Counted from the stretch's first letter, positions 24,412 through 32,863 are shown. The stretch is DNA of 32,959 nt from PHAA01 sp964584415 (GCA_964584415.1 CAZOZX010000012.1:1-32959), one strand, 5' to 3'. Notes: a model not told the origin generated them from the sequence alone. Program-made: numbers and translations.

Positions 24412-26436
24412 GATACTTTTCCGGTCGGAGGGGGGAGAAATATAGGCGTCCCGATTCTAAATGATATTGTGATTATGTTTGCCATGGCAATCGTGGTCAT
24501 CTATTTATGTCAAATAATGAATATACCCAGTGTAGTTGGGCTCCTTATTACCGGCGTTCTCGCTGGTCCTAACGGGTTAGGTCTTATTAAAGAAATACAT
24601 ACTGTTGAAGTAATGGCTGACCTGGGGGTAATTCTACTTCTTTTTACCATCGGATTAGAATTTTCTCTCGGAAAGCTGCTGGAAATAAAGAAAACTGTTT
24701 TAGCCGGGGGCACCTTACAGGTGGTTTTAACAACCATTATCATTGCGCTTCTGACTCGACAACTGGGGCGACCAGGCGGAGAAGCCGTCTTTGCAGGTTT
24801 TCTGATATCACTCAGCAGCACCGCTATCGTATTAAAATTACTTCAGGAACGGGCGGAGATAGACTCTCCCTATGGACGCAGCACATTGGGAATTCTGATA
24901 TTTCAAGACATAGTCATTATTCCGATGGTCTTGTTCACACCTATCCTAGCCGACAGCAGCAGCGGGTTGGAGGATTCGCCACTCATTCTTTTAGGTAAAT
25001 TAGTTCTTATCCTGGTGCTTATGTTTGTAGGTACCAAATGGGCAGCACCGGTAATTCTTTATAAAATTGCCCGCCAGCGCAGCCGGGAGTTATTTATTAT
25101 AAGTATCGTTACAATATGTATGGCGGTAGCCTGGTTCACCTCCAGCTTAGGGCTGTCGGTTTCATTGGGAGCATTCCTGGCGGGTTTAATAATATCCGAA
25201 TCCGAATATAGCCACCAGGCTTTGGGCAATATTCTGCCATTCAAGGATGTATTCACCAGCATCTTCTTTGTATCCATAGGCATGCTGCTAAATATCCACA
25301 TATTAGTGCAGCAACCGGTAGCGGTATTGTTAATTACCTTGGCTATAATATTCATTAAACTGGCTACTGGCATGTTTGCCATCATTCTGCTCGGTTTTCC
25401 CTTACGGACGGCCGTTCTCACTGGTCTCGCGCTTGGTCAAGTGGGTGAGTTTTCTTTTATCCTCTCGGATGTGGGAATGAGCTATGGATTATTAAATGAT
25501 TACTTTTATCAAATATTTATTGCGGTTTCGGTACTAACCATGGCTTTATCTCCGTTTTTAATTAACCTGGCTCCGCGCATCGCCGATGCCTGCATGCGGC
25601 TGCCATTGCCAGGCAGGCTAAAGATCGGGCAAGTGCCTGAAAGCCAAATCGAAAGCAACCCGCTTAACGATCATCTGGTTATTATCGGATATGGAGTTAA
25701 CGGCAGGAATTTGGCTCGTGCGGCCGCCGCCGCGGGTATATCCTATATGATTATTGAACAAAATCCTGATACGGTGAAGCAGGAGAAAAGCAAGGGGGAA
25801 CCTATAGTTTTCGGGGATGCCACTCAAATGGAGGTTTTACAGCATTGTAACATCAGGGCAGCCAGGGTTGTGGTAATTGCTATATCTGATCCGGCTGCTA
25901 CGGTTAGGATTACCGACTTGGTCCGCAGGCTCAGCCCCACGGTGCATATAATTGTACGGACCCGTTATGTTCAAGAAATCAAGCCGTTGTATGAGGTTGG
26001 TGCCAATGATGTGATCCCCCAGGAATTTGAGACGTCGGTAGAGATCTTCGCTCTGGTTCTAAAGAAGTACCTGGTATCAAGGAACGATATTGAAGCTTTT
26101 ATTGCCGAGGTACGTTCAGATGGATATGAGATGCTGCGCAGTTTATCAAGAAGGTCTCCTAATTTTCAAGACATAAAACTACATCATCATGATGCCGAGA
26201 TCGTTAACATATTGGTGGAGGAGAATTCCTGCGTAGCCGGCAAGACCCTGGCTGAAATAAATATGCGGGGAAAATTTGGCGCTTCTCTGCTATTAATCCA
26301 AAGCGGGGAACACACGATTGTCAATCCCGGTCGGGATGATCGGCTGGAAGCCGGTGACCAGGTAGTAGTGTTTGGCTCTCCGGAGATCGTAAATGACATA
26401 AGTGAGCTGTTCGGAAATCCTCTAAAAAGTTGCTGA
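24394..26436 (+). CDS. Kef-type K+/H+ antiporter with RCK domain
   Basis: This is a 680-residue membrane transporter of the CPA2 (KefB/KefC) family that moves monovalent cations against protons. About 12-13 hydrophobic helices fill residues 20-400. A regulatory RCK_N Rossmann fold follows (VIIGYGVNGRNLARAA, about residues 430-445), then a TrkA_C/RCK_C domain (near 595-675, with LEAGDQVVVFGSPEIV). Ligands of such modules include NAD(H) and, in some Firmicutes, c-di-AMP. disA lies 6 kb upstream, so c-di-AMP control is possible but unproven. The start is uncertain. GTG 24394 is the legal start but lies in a hairpin. The family's usual N-terminus (PILNDIVIMF) begins near 24442, right behind a far stronger site (GGAGGGGGGAG), where the codon is ATA. 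Confidence 0.88.
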   Translation: MGLSLFDTFPVGGGRNIGVPILNDIVIMFAMAIVVIYLCQIMNIPSVVGLLITGVLAGPNGLGLIKEIHTVEVMADLGVILLLFTIGLEFSLGKLLEIKKTVLAGGTLQVVLTTIIIALLTRQLGRPGGEAVFAGFLISLSSTAIVLKLLQERAEIDSPYGRSTLGILIFQDIVIIPMVLFTPILADSSSGLEDSPLILLGKLVLILVLMFVGTKWAAPVILYKIARQRSRELFIISIVTICMAVAWFTSSLGLSVSLGAFLAGLIISESEYSHQALGNILPFKDVFTSIFFVSIGMLLNIHILVQQPVAVLLITLAIIFIKLATGMFAIILLGFPLRTAVLTGLALGQVGEFSFILSDVGMSYGLLNDYFYQIFIAVSVLTMALSPFLINLAPRIADACMRLPLPGRLKIGQVPESQIESNPLNDHLVIIGYGVNGRNLARAAAAAGISYMIIEQNPDTVKQEKSKGEPIVFGDATQMEVLQHCNIRAARVVVIAISDPAATVRITDLVRRLSPTVHIIVRTRYVQEIKPLYEVGANDVIPQEFETSVEIFALVLKKYLVSRNDIEAFIAEVRSDGYEMLRSLSRRSPNFQDIKLHHHDAEIVNILVEENSCVAGKTLAEINMRGKFGASLLLIQSGEHTIVNPGRDDRLEAGDQVVVFGSPEIVNDISELFGNPLKSC

Positions 26437-26490
26437 TTGGAAGCTACACTTAACTTGCCTAAATATAGTTGACTGAACAAGTTGGTGAAG

Positions 26491-26520
26491 TTGACAATAT
26501 TCTTGTTGCCTGCATATAAT
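26491..26520 (+). promoter_or_regulatory. Consensus sigma-A promoter of cysE-cysS operon
   Basis: TTGACA (26491-26496), 18 bp, TATAAT (26515-26520): both hexamers are perfect. Transcription should begin near 26527 and pass through the T-box leader. Confidence 0.9.
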
Positions 26521-26540
26521 TATGTATCAAAACTTTATAG

Positions 26541-26787
26541 TAAATGCTATGAACGGGAAAAGTAAGCGTCGATCGCTGCCAGAGAAGGAAGGTCACCGGC
26601 TGAGAGCCTCCAATAGTAAGAAGACGTCTGAAGTGCGCCCGGGAGCAGGTATGCCGAATGTGAGAGTAGGTGTATTCGGTTAAAGCCGTTATAAATTAGC
26701 AAGCTGGAGCATCATATATGCTCAAGCAGAGTGGAACCGCGGAAGATATAACCTTTCGTCTCTGAATATTGAGACGAAGGGTTTTTT
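26541..26787 (+). ncRNA. T-box leader, cysteine-specific
   Basis: This tRNA-sensing leader controls cysE-cysS. Stem I has a 5' loop side with AGTA (26561-26564) and a 3' side GAAG-TGC-G. TGC at 26634-26636, a Cys codon, is the likely specifier. The T-box sequence AGAGTGGAACCGCGG is at 26728-26742. Its bulge TGGA pairs with UCCA, so the discriminator base is U73, which tRNA-Cys carries. The specifier and the discriminator therefore agree with the genes downstream. The terminator hairpin is 26752-26762 with 26771-26781, followed by six Ts. When tRNA-Cys is uncharged it should pair with both elements and allow readthrough. Confidence 0.93.
26752..26787 (+). terminator. T-box regulatory terminator
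   Basis: An 11-bp stem with one T-G pair, an 8-nt loop and TTTTTT, competing with the antiterminator built around the T-box sequence. Confidence 0.9.
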
Positions 26788-26821
26788 GTTTTTGCTAACA
26801 ATAAGAAAGGAGTTACTCATA

Positions 26822-27534
26822 ATGCTGACAGCATTGAAACGTGAGATACAGGTTGTTTTCGACCGTGATCCGGCCGCGCGCAGTTAACTGAGATTGTTTT
26901 TCTCTACCCTGGCTTTCATGCCATAATCAACCATCGGCTGGCTCATTTCCTATATAATAAAAAGCTGTATTTCCTCGCTCGTTTGGTGTCACACCTGAGC
27001 CGCTTTCTGACCGGGATCGAAATTCACCCCGGAGCCAAAATAGGCAAAGGTTTCTTTATTGATCATGGCAGTGGCGTAGTAATTGGTGAAACGACCGAAA
27101 TAGGCGATAATGTCACTATATACCAGGGAGTAACCCTGGGTGGTTCTGGTAAGGAAAAGGGTAAACGTCATCCCACCATCGGCAACAATGTTACGATTAG
27201 CGCCGGGGCCAAAATATTAGGATCTTTCGCCGTAGGTGACCACGCCAAAATTGGGGGTGGTTCAGTTGTGGTGAAAGCAGTCCCGCCAGGTTGCACCGTG
27301 GTGGGGGTACCGGGACGGGTGGTTGCATTTGACGGACACAAGGTCGCACCAGAATATGAAGAGGTTGATCTTGATCACAATGTGCTTCCCGACCCTGTAG
27401 CTGATACCTTGGCTATGATGCAGGCAACTATTGAGGAACTGGAGAACAAAGTAATGAGACTGGAAAAGGAGGCAACAGCCGATGAAAATCTACAACACCT
27501 TGAGTGGCCGCAAAGAAGAGTTAGCAACTCTTAA
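26822..27534 (+). pseudogene. cysE: Serine O-acetyltransferase CysE, frameshifted
   Basis: CysE acetylates L-serine for cysteine synthesis. The true start is ATG 26822 behind AAAGGAG, 30 nt after the T-box terminator. It reads MLTALKREIQVVFDRDPAAR, the normal CysE N-terminus, then meets TAA at 26885. The frame one base over continues seamlessly with TEIVFLYPGFHAI and INHRLAHFL, then the left-handed beta-helix hexapeptides (GIEIHPGAKIG, FFIDHGSGVVIGETTEIGDN, GVTLGGSGKEKGKRHPTIG) to the stop at 27534. One missing base near 26882-26886 (for example TTT read as TT) accounts for it. Everything else is intact, so a sequencing or assembly error is at least as likely as a true mutation. The downstream piece alone (TTG 26983) would lack its helical N-terminal domain. 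The reading frame ends 53 nt inside cysS. Confidence 0.88.
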
Positions 27535-29077
27535 TCCCGGGCAGGTTAATATGTATGTTTGCGGGCCGACCACCTATAACTATATTCACCTGGGTAACGC
27601 TCGCCCGTTGGTGGTTTTTGATACGGTCAGGCGCTACCTCGCCTACCGGGGTTATGCCGTCAAGTATATTCAAAATTTTACTGATGTGGATGATAAAATA
27701 ATTAACCGGGCTCATGATGAAGGAGACGACCCGATCAAGTTAGCAGAGCGTTATATTAACGAATATTTCCTCGACGCCGATGCTCTAGGAATTGTGCGTG
27801 CGGATATCCATCCCCGCGTTAGTGAACACATACCTGATATTATTGCTGCAATTGAGGGTCTTATTGCCAAGGGATATGCCTATGAAATAGAAGGAGACGT
27901 TTATTACCGGGTAAAAGCTTTCAAGGATTATGGTAAACTTTCCGGACGGTCTTTGGAGGATATGCTGGCAGGGGCCAGGGTAGAAGTTGATGAGCGCAAA
28001 GAAGAGCCAGTTGACTTTGCCTTATGGAAAAGAGCCAAACCAGGTGAACCCTTTTGGGATAGCCCGTGGGGGCAGGGTCGGCCAGGATGGCATATTGAAT
28101 GCTCGGTTATGTCCACCAAATACTTAGGGGGAACCTTGGATATACATGGAGGTGGAGCTGATCTCATATTTCCCCACCATGAAAATGAAATTGCCCAGGC
28201 GGAAGCCTATACCGGAAAACCTTTTGTGAACTATTGGATGCATAATGGCTTTATTACCGTCAATAGTGAAAAGATGTCCAAATCTCTGGGAAATTTCTTT
28301 ATTCTTCGTGATATTTTAGCCAAGTATCCTCATGATGTGGTGCGTTACTACCTGATTGCCACTCATTATCGCAGCCCGCTTGATTTCGATGATGGCAAAC
28401 TGGAGGAGGCCAGGAAAGCCCTGGGTCGCTTAAAAACCACGCAATCCCTAGCTGAAGAGTTCCTGGCTGCCCCTATTGTCGGTGAAGCAGAAGCGTCAGG
28501 ATTTGAGGCGGACCTTTTGGAACGGGTACATGAATTACAAGCTAAATTTATTGAAGCAATGGATGATGATTTTAACACTGCCAAAGCTATGGGATATCTT
28601 TTCGAGATGTCTCACTTCATTAATACATTCACCGCCCAGGCTGATCCCGGCCGGCCGCAGGACAAGTTGGTACTGGGTCAGGCGCTGGATATTTTCCGCA
28701 GCTTAGGAGGGGTTTTAGGTATCTTCCTGCAGCAATCACAAGACGATGCCCATACCGTAGATGAATTATTAACCATAATGTTGAGGATGAGAGATCAGGC
28801 TCGAGCCGATAAGGATTATACTCTGGCAGACTCGCTGCGCGACTTCCTCAACCGGCTGGAGGTCAAAGTTGAAGATAAGGCCAGCGGTAGCGTAGTCCGC
28901 TATGAGACTGCTCCCGACATCAATAATCTTATGGAATATCTAATCAAACTGCGCCAGGATTTCAAGGCACATAACCAATACGGTCAGGCCGATTGGCTGC
29001 GAGATGAGTTAAAAGGTGCAGGTATAGTGGTGGAGGATACCCAGGAAGGAGTCCGTTGGAAATTTGCTGATGCATGA
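27482..29077 (+). CDS. cysS: Cysteinyl-tRNA synthetase CysS, extended C-terminus
   Basis: This class I synthetase charges tRNA-Cys. HIGH is HLGN in TTYNYIHLGNARP and KMSKS is EKMSKSLGN. Zinc ligands are Cys in MYVCGPT, Cys in HIECS, and the His/Glu of FPHHENE. The protein has 531 residues, against about 460-480 usually. The excess is explained by a repeat: the C-terminal helical subdomain occurs twice, at about residues 426-476 (DELLTIMLRMRDQARADKDY, LADSLRDFLNRLEVKVED) and 480-529 (NNLMEYLIKLRQDFKAHNQY, ADWLRDELKGAGIVVEDT). The second copy carries the family's normal end (GVRWKF). The start has AAGGAGG inside the cysE tail. Four bases or so of overlap with mrnC continue the operon. Confidence 0.95.
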   Translation: MKIYNTLSGRKEELATLNPGQVNMYVCGPTTYNYIHLGNARPLVVFDTVRRYLAYRGYAVKYIQNFTDVDDKIINRAHDEGDDPIKLAERYINEYFLDADALGIVRADIHPRVSEHIPDIIAAIEGLIAKGYAYEIEGDVYYRVKAFKDYGKLSGRSLEDMLAGARVEVDERKEEPVDFALWKRAKPGEPFWDSPWGQGRPGWHIECSVMSTKYLGGTLDIHGGGADLIFPHHENEIAQAEAYTGKPFVNYWMHNGFITVNSEKMSKSLGNFFILRDILAKYPHDVVRYYLIATHYRSPLDFDDGKLEEARKALGRLKTTQSLAEEFLAAPIVGEAEASGFEADLLERVHELQAKFIEAMDDDFNTAKAMGYLFEMSHFINTFTAQADPGRPQDKLVLGQALDIFRSLGGVLGIFLQQSQDDAHTVDELLTIMLRMRDQARADKDYTLADSLRDFLNRLEVKVEDKASGSVVRYETAPDINNLMEYLIKLRQDFKAHNQYGQADWLRDELKGAGIVVEDTQEGVRWKFADA

Positions 29078-29468
29078 GAATCTGGACGAGAAAATCCTGA
29101 ATCAATACTCCCCGCTTTTACTGGCTTATATCGGGGATGCGGTTTACGAACTGTCAGTGCGGACACAACTTGTTGCGGCAGGACAACGCCGTATCAAGGA
29201 TATACACCACGATGCGGTTGAAAAGGTACGGGCTGAGTGCCAAGCTAAGATCGTGCGCCGGATATATGACCGACTTACTGAGCATGAAAAAGAGATAGTC
29301 AGGCGAGCCCGCAATACCAAGAGCACCCCGCCCAAAAATGTGGATTTGCAGGATTATCGTTGGAGCACCGGCCTGGAAGCCCTCATAGGTTATCTTTACC
29401 TGAAAGGTGATCAGGATAGATTGGCGGATATTTTCAGGCTAATCAGTCAGCCAAATGAAGCAGATTAG
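29070..29468 (+). CDS. mrnC: Mini-ribonuclease III MrnC
   Basis: This dimeric RNase III-like enzyme, without a dsRNA-binding domain, matures 23S rRNA ends. It has 132 residues. Family motifs are LAYIGDAVYELSVR with the catalytic Asp/Glu near the N-terminus, then RRARNTKS and TGLEALIGYLYL with the second acidic site. ATG 29070 overlaps the cysS stop, and TTG 29064 is an alternative. The position after cysS is standard in Firmicutes. Confidence 0.94.
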   Translation: MHENLDEKILNQYSPLLLAYIGDAVYELSVRTQLVAAGQRRIKDIHHDAVEKVRAECQAKIVRRIYDRLTEHEKEIVRRARNTKSTPPKNVDLQDYRWSTGLEALIGYLYLKGDQDRLADIFRLISQPNEAD

Positions 29469-29630
29469 TTGGGGATCGGTGATCTGATAAGATAAGGAAT
29501 AGATCAAAAAGGGTCGATAAGCGATGGTTCTTTGGTTACAATGAGAGGGACTTAAAACAGGTAAACTGAAATAAATCGAGTAACTATTTGAAAAACCGGG
29601 GCAAGGAGCTTAAGTGAACACGAAGGGGCA

Positions 29631-30326
29631 GTGATAAGCGTGATAATTCAGCAACCACAGGTATTGATAGCGGAATCTGAACTAGGTTCCAACCTATTTC
29701 GCAGATTGGAAAGATATGCCCGCACTTGCTATAAATCTGAAGACATGATGAGCGGCGATCCTAATTTCTTAAGATCCAAGCTAACTCTGGGGCACGAATC
29801 TATTATAGAGCATGAGAAAGCTACCGTGATGTTTATTGTGGACCGGGGCATTTCCCATGAGATAGTCAGGCATAGGATTGCAGCCTATAGCCAGGAAAGC
29901 ACTCGCTACTGCCGCTATAGCAAAGATAAGTTCGGCAATGAAATATCGGTGATTGAACCTTATTTTTTCCAAGGACGTGATGAGGATTATCAGCTGTGGC
30001 TCGAATCATGTCAACTAGCGGAAAAATACTACATGTTAATGTTGGATAATGGATGTTCCCCGCAAATGGCCCGCTCCATTCTGCCCAACTCTCTCAAAAC
30101 GGAGATAGTGGTAACATATAATCTGCGCGAATGGAGGCATTTTTTCCGACTCCGCTGTGACCTGGCAGCTCATCCGCAGATGCGGCAGGTGGCCATTCCC
30201 CTGTTACTATATTTCCGAAGTAAGATGCCGGTCTTATTCGATGAAATTCCCTACGATCACAATTTTCCGGTGGAGCATTTTGCGCAAATAACCGTTACCG
30301 ATGACATATTTAATCCGTTATATTAA
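29631..30326 (+). CDS. thyX: FAD-dependent thymidylate synthase ThyX
   Basis: ThyX converts dUMP to dTMP with methylene-tetrahydrofolate, NAD(P)H and FAD. It has 231 residues. The ThyX signature is RHRIAAYSQESTRY, where RHR plus the later Ser/Arg bind FAD and dUMP. The C-terminal SLKTEIVVTYNLREWRHFFRLRC is also typical. It starts at GTG 29631, close behind GAAGGGG; a second GTG at 29640 is possible. The ~160-base gap before it shows no clear promoter. Use of ThyX rather than ThyA is common in syntrophic and anaerobic Clostridia. Confidence 0.95.
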   Translation: MISVIIQQPQVLIAESELGSNLFRRLERYARTCYKSEDMMSGDPNFLRSKLTLGHESIIEHEKATVMFIVDRGISHEIVRHRIAAYSQESTRYCRYSKDKFGNEISVIEPYFFQGRDEDYQLWLESCQLAEKYYMLMLDNGCSPQMARSILPNSLKTEIVVTYNLREWRHFFRLRCDLAAHPQMRQVAIPLLLYFRSKMPVLFDEIPYDHNFPVEHFAQITVTDDIFNPLY

Positions 30327-30398
30327 CCCTCCGAAGACAGCCTATGGATACTTAGGGACGAAAAATTTGGATTAATAACGCGGAGATTGATTGTCGAT

Positions 30399-31235
30399 AT
30401 GTCAAATATAGTCATACCTCATGAAATCACATGTAAATCGGCCCTAAACAAAACAGGTATTCCCGGTTATGATTATTGCCTCAATCCCTATGTAGGTTGT
30501 ACCCATGGCTGCATCTACTGTTATGCCTCCTTTATGTGCCGTTTCACGGGGCATAAAGAAAAATGGAGCGAGTTCCTGGATGTAAAGATTAATATTGCCG
30601 AAGTCCTTGTCAAGCAATTACATGGCCGCAAACTTCCGCGCGGCAAGGTTCTGTTTGGAACCGTAACTGATGCCTACCAGCCAGCCGAATCCAACTACAG
30701 ACTTACTCGCTCCTGCTTGGAACTTTTAGCTGACTATCAGCGGTTGGAAGTGGGGATTTTAACCAAGTCTGCTCTAGCCAAAAGGGATATAGATCTTTTC
30801 CGGCGCATCCCGGTTTGTGAGGTGGGATTTTCGATTACTACACTTGACTCTCGTATATCCCGGCTGTTGGAACCAGGAGCGTCAGCTCCTCGGAATCGGC
30901 TGGAAGCGGCCGGCCGGATAGAGGACGCCGGTATCCCTGTCTGGGTATTTATAGCTCCGTTGCTGCCAGGAATAACTGATAGCGAAGCAGGTTTGCTGTC
31001 TCTGTTAAACGCACTTCAAGATAAGGGGATTAAAGAAGTATGGGTAGATCGTCTTAATCCATATCCAGCGGTTATTAATCGGCTCAAAACCATGTACCGG
31101 CAATATTTCCCCCATTCCTTAAGGGAACTTGAGGAGTATGTTCGCTACCCGGACAATTATGAAAACCTTCTGTATGAACGTCTCCGGCAGATAAACGCCC
31201 GGGTTGGCTGCAAAGCCAAGTATATTCAAGAATAA
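30399..31235 (+). CDS. Radical SAM protein, SPL superfamily
   Basis: This 278-residue radical SAM enzyme is of the spore photoproduct lyase-like group. The [4Fe-4S] motif CTHGCIYC is preceded by YCLNPYVG, the signature of this clade. Later motifs VLFGTVTDAYQPAE and EVGFSITTLD also fit. True SplB is larger and has an extra catalytic Cys. I see no clear equivalent here, so a generic DNA- or small-molecule radical SAM role (Rv2578c type) is as likely as repair of spore UV lesions. ATG 30399 gives MSNIVIPHEIT. A TTG at 30387 is the next in-frame start upstream but is too close to GGAGA. Confidence 0.8.
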   Translation: MSNIVIPHEITCKSALNKTGIPGYDYCLNPYVGCTHGCIYCYASFMCRFTGHKEKWSEFLDVKINIAEVLVKQLHGRKLPRGKVLFGTVTDAYQPAESNYRLTRSCLELLADYQRLEVGILTKSALAKRDIDLFRRIPVCEVGFSITTLDSRISRLLEPGASAPRNRLEAAGRIEDAGIPVWVFIAPLLPGITDSEAGLLSLLNALQDKGIKEVWVDRLNPYPAVINRLKTMYRQYFPHSLRELEEYVRYPDNYENLLYERLRQINARVGCKAKYIQE

Positions 31236-31333
31236 CAGACGGCAAATTATTCTCGCTTATGGTTATATGATGCCTCAAAACAGGGCATACAATAATTGTG
31301 AATAATCCAGCACTTAGAGGAAGGATAGAACTT

Positions 31334-32077
31334 ATGCAGGACAAACTGGCTGGGGTCAATAGCATTATGGAAGCCCTGCGCGGAAAACGCCGGGTCCATA
31401 AAATATTTCTTCAAGAAGGGCGAGGCGGGAAAAGAATTGAAGACCTGCTCAACCTGGCTCGTAAAAAGGGTATATTTTTTCAATATGTGGATAAACAGCG
31501 TTTGGACGGGATGTACACAATTGCCAACCACCAGGGCGTGGTGGCTTTGGTGGACCAATATGAATTTTCGAGTTTAGAAGAAATATTAGAGCTGGCGGCC
31601 ATAAAAGGAGAGCCGCCCTTCGTATTAATATTAGATGGCTTGGAGGATCCCCAGAACCTAGGGTCAATCATTAGAACGGCTGAATGCGCCGGAGTGCATG
31701 GGATAGTCATTCCCCAGCATAATTCGGCGGAAGTCACCCCGGCAGTAGTACGGGCTTCCGCCGGAGCGGTGGAGCATATACCGGTAGCTCGGGTGACCAA
31801 CCTAGTCAATTGCATTAAGGAACTGAAAAAACAGGGTCTATGGGTAATTGGTGCAGATATGGAAGGCCGAACATACTTTGAGACCAGTTTACCCAATCCT
31901 ACCGCCCTGATCATAGGAGGAGAAGGAACGGGAATAAGAAAACTGGTTCGCCAAAACTGCGACATACTTGTCAGTATCCCCATGCGGGGGGCGGTTTCGT
32001 CATTAAACGCATCAGTAGCAGCGGGCTTGGTTATATATGAAGTAATCCGCCAAGCCAGGCTATCAGACAAACCTTGA
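31334..32077 (+). CDS. rlmB: 23S rRNA 2'-O-methyltransferase RlmB (TrmH family)
   Basis: This SPOUT-fold methyltransferase modifies a guanosine of 23S rRNA using SAM. It has 247 residues: an N-terminal L30e-like substrate domain (MQDKLAGVNSIMEAL), then the SPOUT motifs ILDGLEDPQNLGSIIRTAE, IGGEGTGI, and IPMRGAVSSLNASVAAGLVIYE, the knot that binds SAM. ATG 31334 follows GAGGAAGGATAG; GTG 31298 would add 12 residues. The order mrnC-thyX-(radical SAM)-rlmB-sigH is near the Bacillus layout. The NYN-domain yacP gene that normally follows rlmB is absent here. Confidence 0.93.
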   Translation: MQDKLAGVNSIMEALRGKRRVHKIFLQEGRGGKRIEDLLNLARKKGIFFQYVDKQRLDGMYTIANHQGVVALVDQYEFSSLEEILELAAIKGEPPFVLILDGLEDPQNLGSIIRTAECAGVHGIVIPQHNSAEVTPAVVRASAGAVEHIPVARVTNLVNCIKELKKQGLWVIGADMEGRTYFETSLPNPTALIIGGEGTGIRKLVRQNCDILVSIPMRGAVSSLNASVAAGLVIYEVIRQARLSDKP

Positions 32078-32102
32078 CGATTCGACTGTCAATAGCTATA
32101 AT
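32074..32102 (+). promoter_or_regulatory. Sigma-A promoter of sigH
   Basis: TTGACG (32074-32079), 17 bp, TATAAT (32097-32102). The -35 overlaps the rlmB stop codon. It gives sigH its own transcript with a leader of about 65 nt. Confidence 0.82.
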
Positions 32103-32174
32103 GTTAGAGGTCTCCTTATCGAAATGCAGGTCTTTTTCACCAACTTAGAAAAATCTTAATATGGGGGCGATCGA

Positions 32175-32828
32175 ATGCTCAGTTCCGTTGCTGCGAAAGA
32201 GCACTATCTCACCTACGCGGAGATGCCGGACGAAGATACCGTCGAGTTAGCTCAGCAAGGGGAACAGTTTGCGGTTGAATTCCTTATAGATAAGTACAAA
32301 AACTTTGTACGAGCTAAAGCCCGCTCCTACTTTCTCATCGGTGCTGACCGGGAAGATATCATCCAGGAAGGTATGATAGGCCTATTCAAGGCTATACGAG
32401 ATTATCGTGTGGACAAGCTTACTTCATTTAGAGCATTTGCCGAACTATGTATTACACGACAGATTATAACTGCAATTAAGACTGCTACCCGGCAAAAACA
32501 TATTCCCCTTAACTCTTATGTATCCCTCAATAAACCCATATATGACGAAGAGTCAGATCGCACTCTAATGGATATTATCACCACCACTGGGATAACCAAT
32601 CCTGAAGAAATTATAATCAGCCGCGAAGAATTCGTGTTTATTGAAAAGAAAATGGGTGAGATACTTAGCTCTCTCGAATGGAAAGTTTTGATGTCATATC
32701 TTGAAGGCAAGTCTTACCAGGAGATATCTGTAGACCTGAAACGTCATGTAAAATCAATTGACAATGCTCTGCAGCGGGTCAAACGCAAATTGGAGAAGTA
32801 CCTCGAGGATAGAGAGGATTCTCGGTAG
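32175..32828 (+). CDS. sigH: RNA polymerase sigma-H (early sporulation)
   Basis: This sigma-70-family factor directs transition-phase and early sporulation genes. It has 217 residues. Region 2 includes LIDKYKNFVRAKARSYFLIG, DREDIIQEGMIGLFKAI and the -10 contact SFRAFAELCITRQIITAI. Region 4 includes LEGKSYQEISVDLKRHVKSI, the HTH for the -35. ATG 32175 follows GGGGGCGATCG. It lies after rlmB, as in B. subtilis, and is followed by tRNA-Thr, which in relatives precedes rpmG-secE-nusG. Confidence 0.95.
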   Translation: MLSSVAAKEHYLTYAEMPDEDTVELAQQGEQFAVEFLIDKYKNFVRAKARSYFLIGADREDIIQEGMIGLFKAIRDYRVDKLTSFRAFAELCITRQIITAIKTATRQKHIPLNSYVSLNKPIYDEESDRTLMDIITTTGITNPEEIIISREEFVFIEKKMGEILSSLEWKVLMSYLEGKSYQEISVDLKRHVKSIDNALQRVKRKLEKYLEDREDSR

Positions 32829-32863
32829 TCCTTGTAAAGCAACAGTCTAGCCCTAAGTAGCAC

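Noticed and set aside
32074..32090. Possible Spo0A box (TTCGACT) in the sigH promoter spacer
   Set aside because: One mismatch in seven bases and no second box, so it is within chance expectation.
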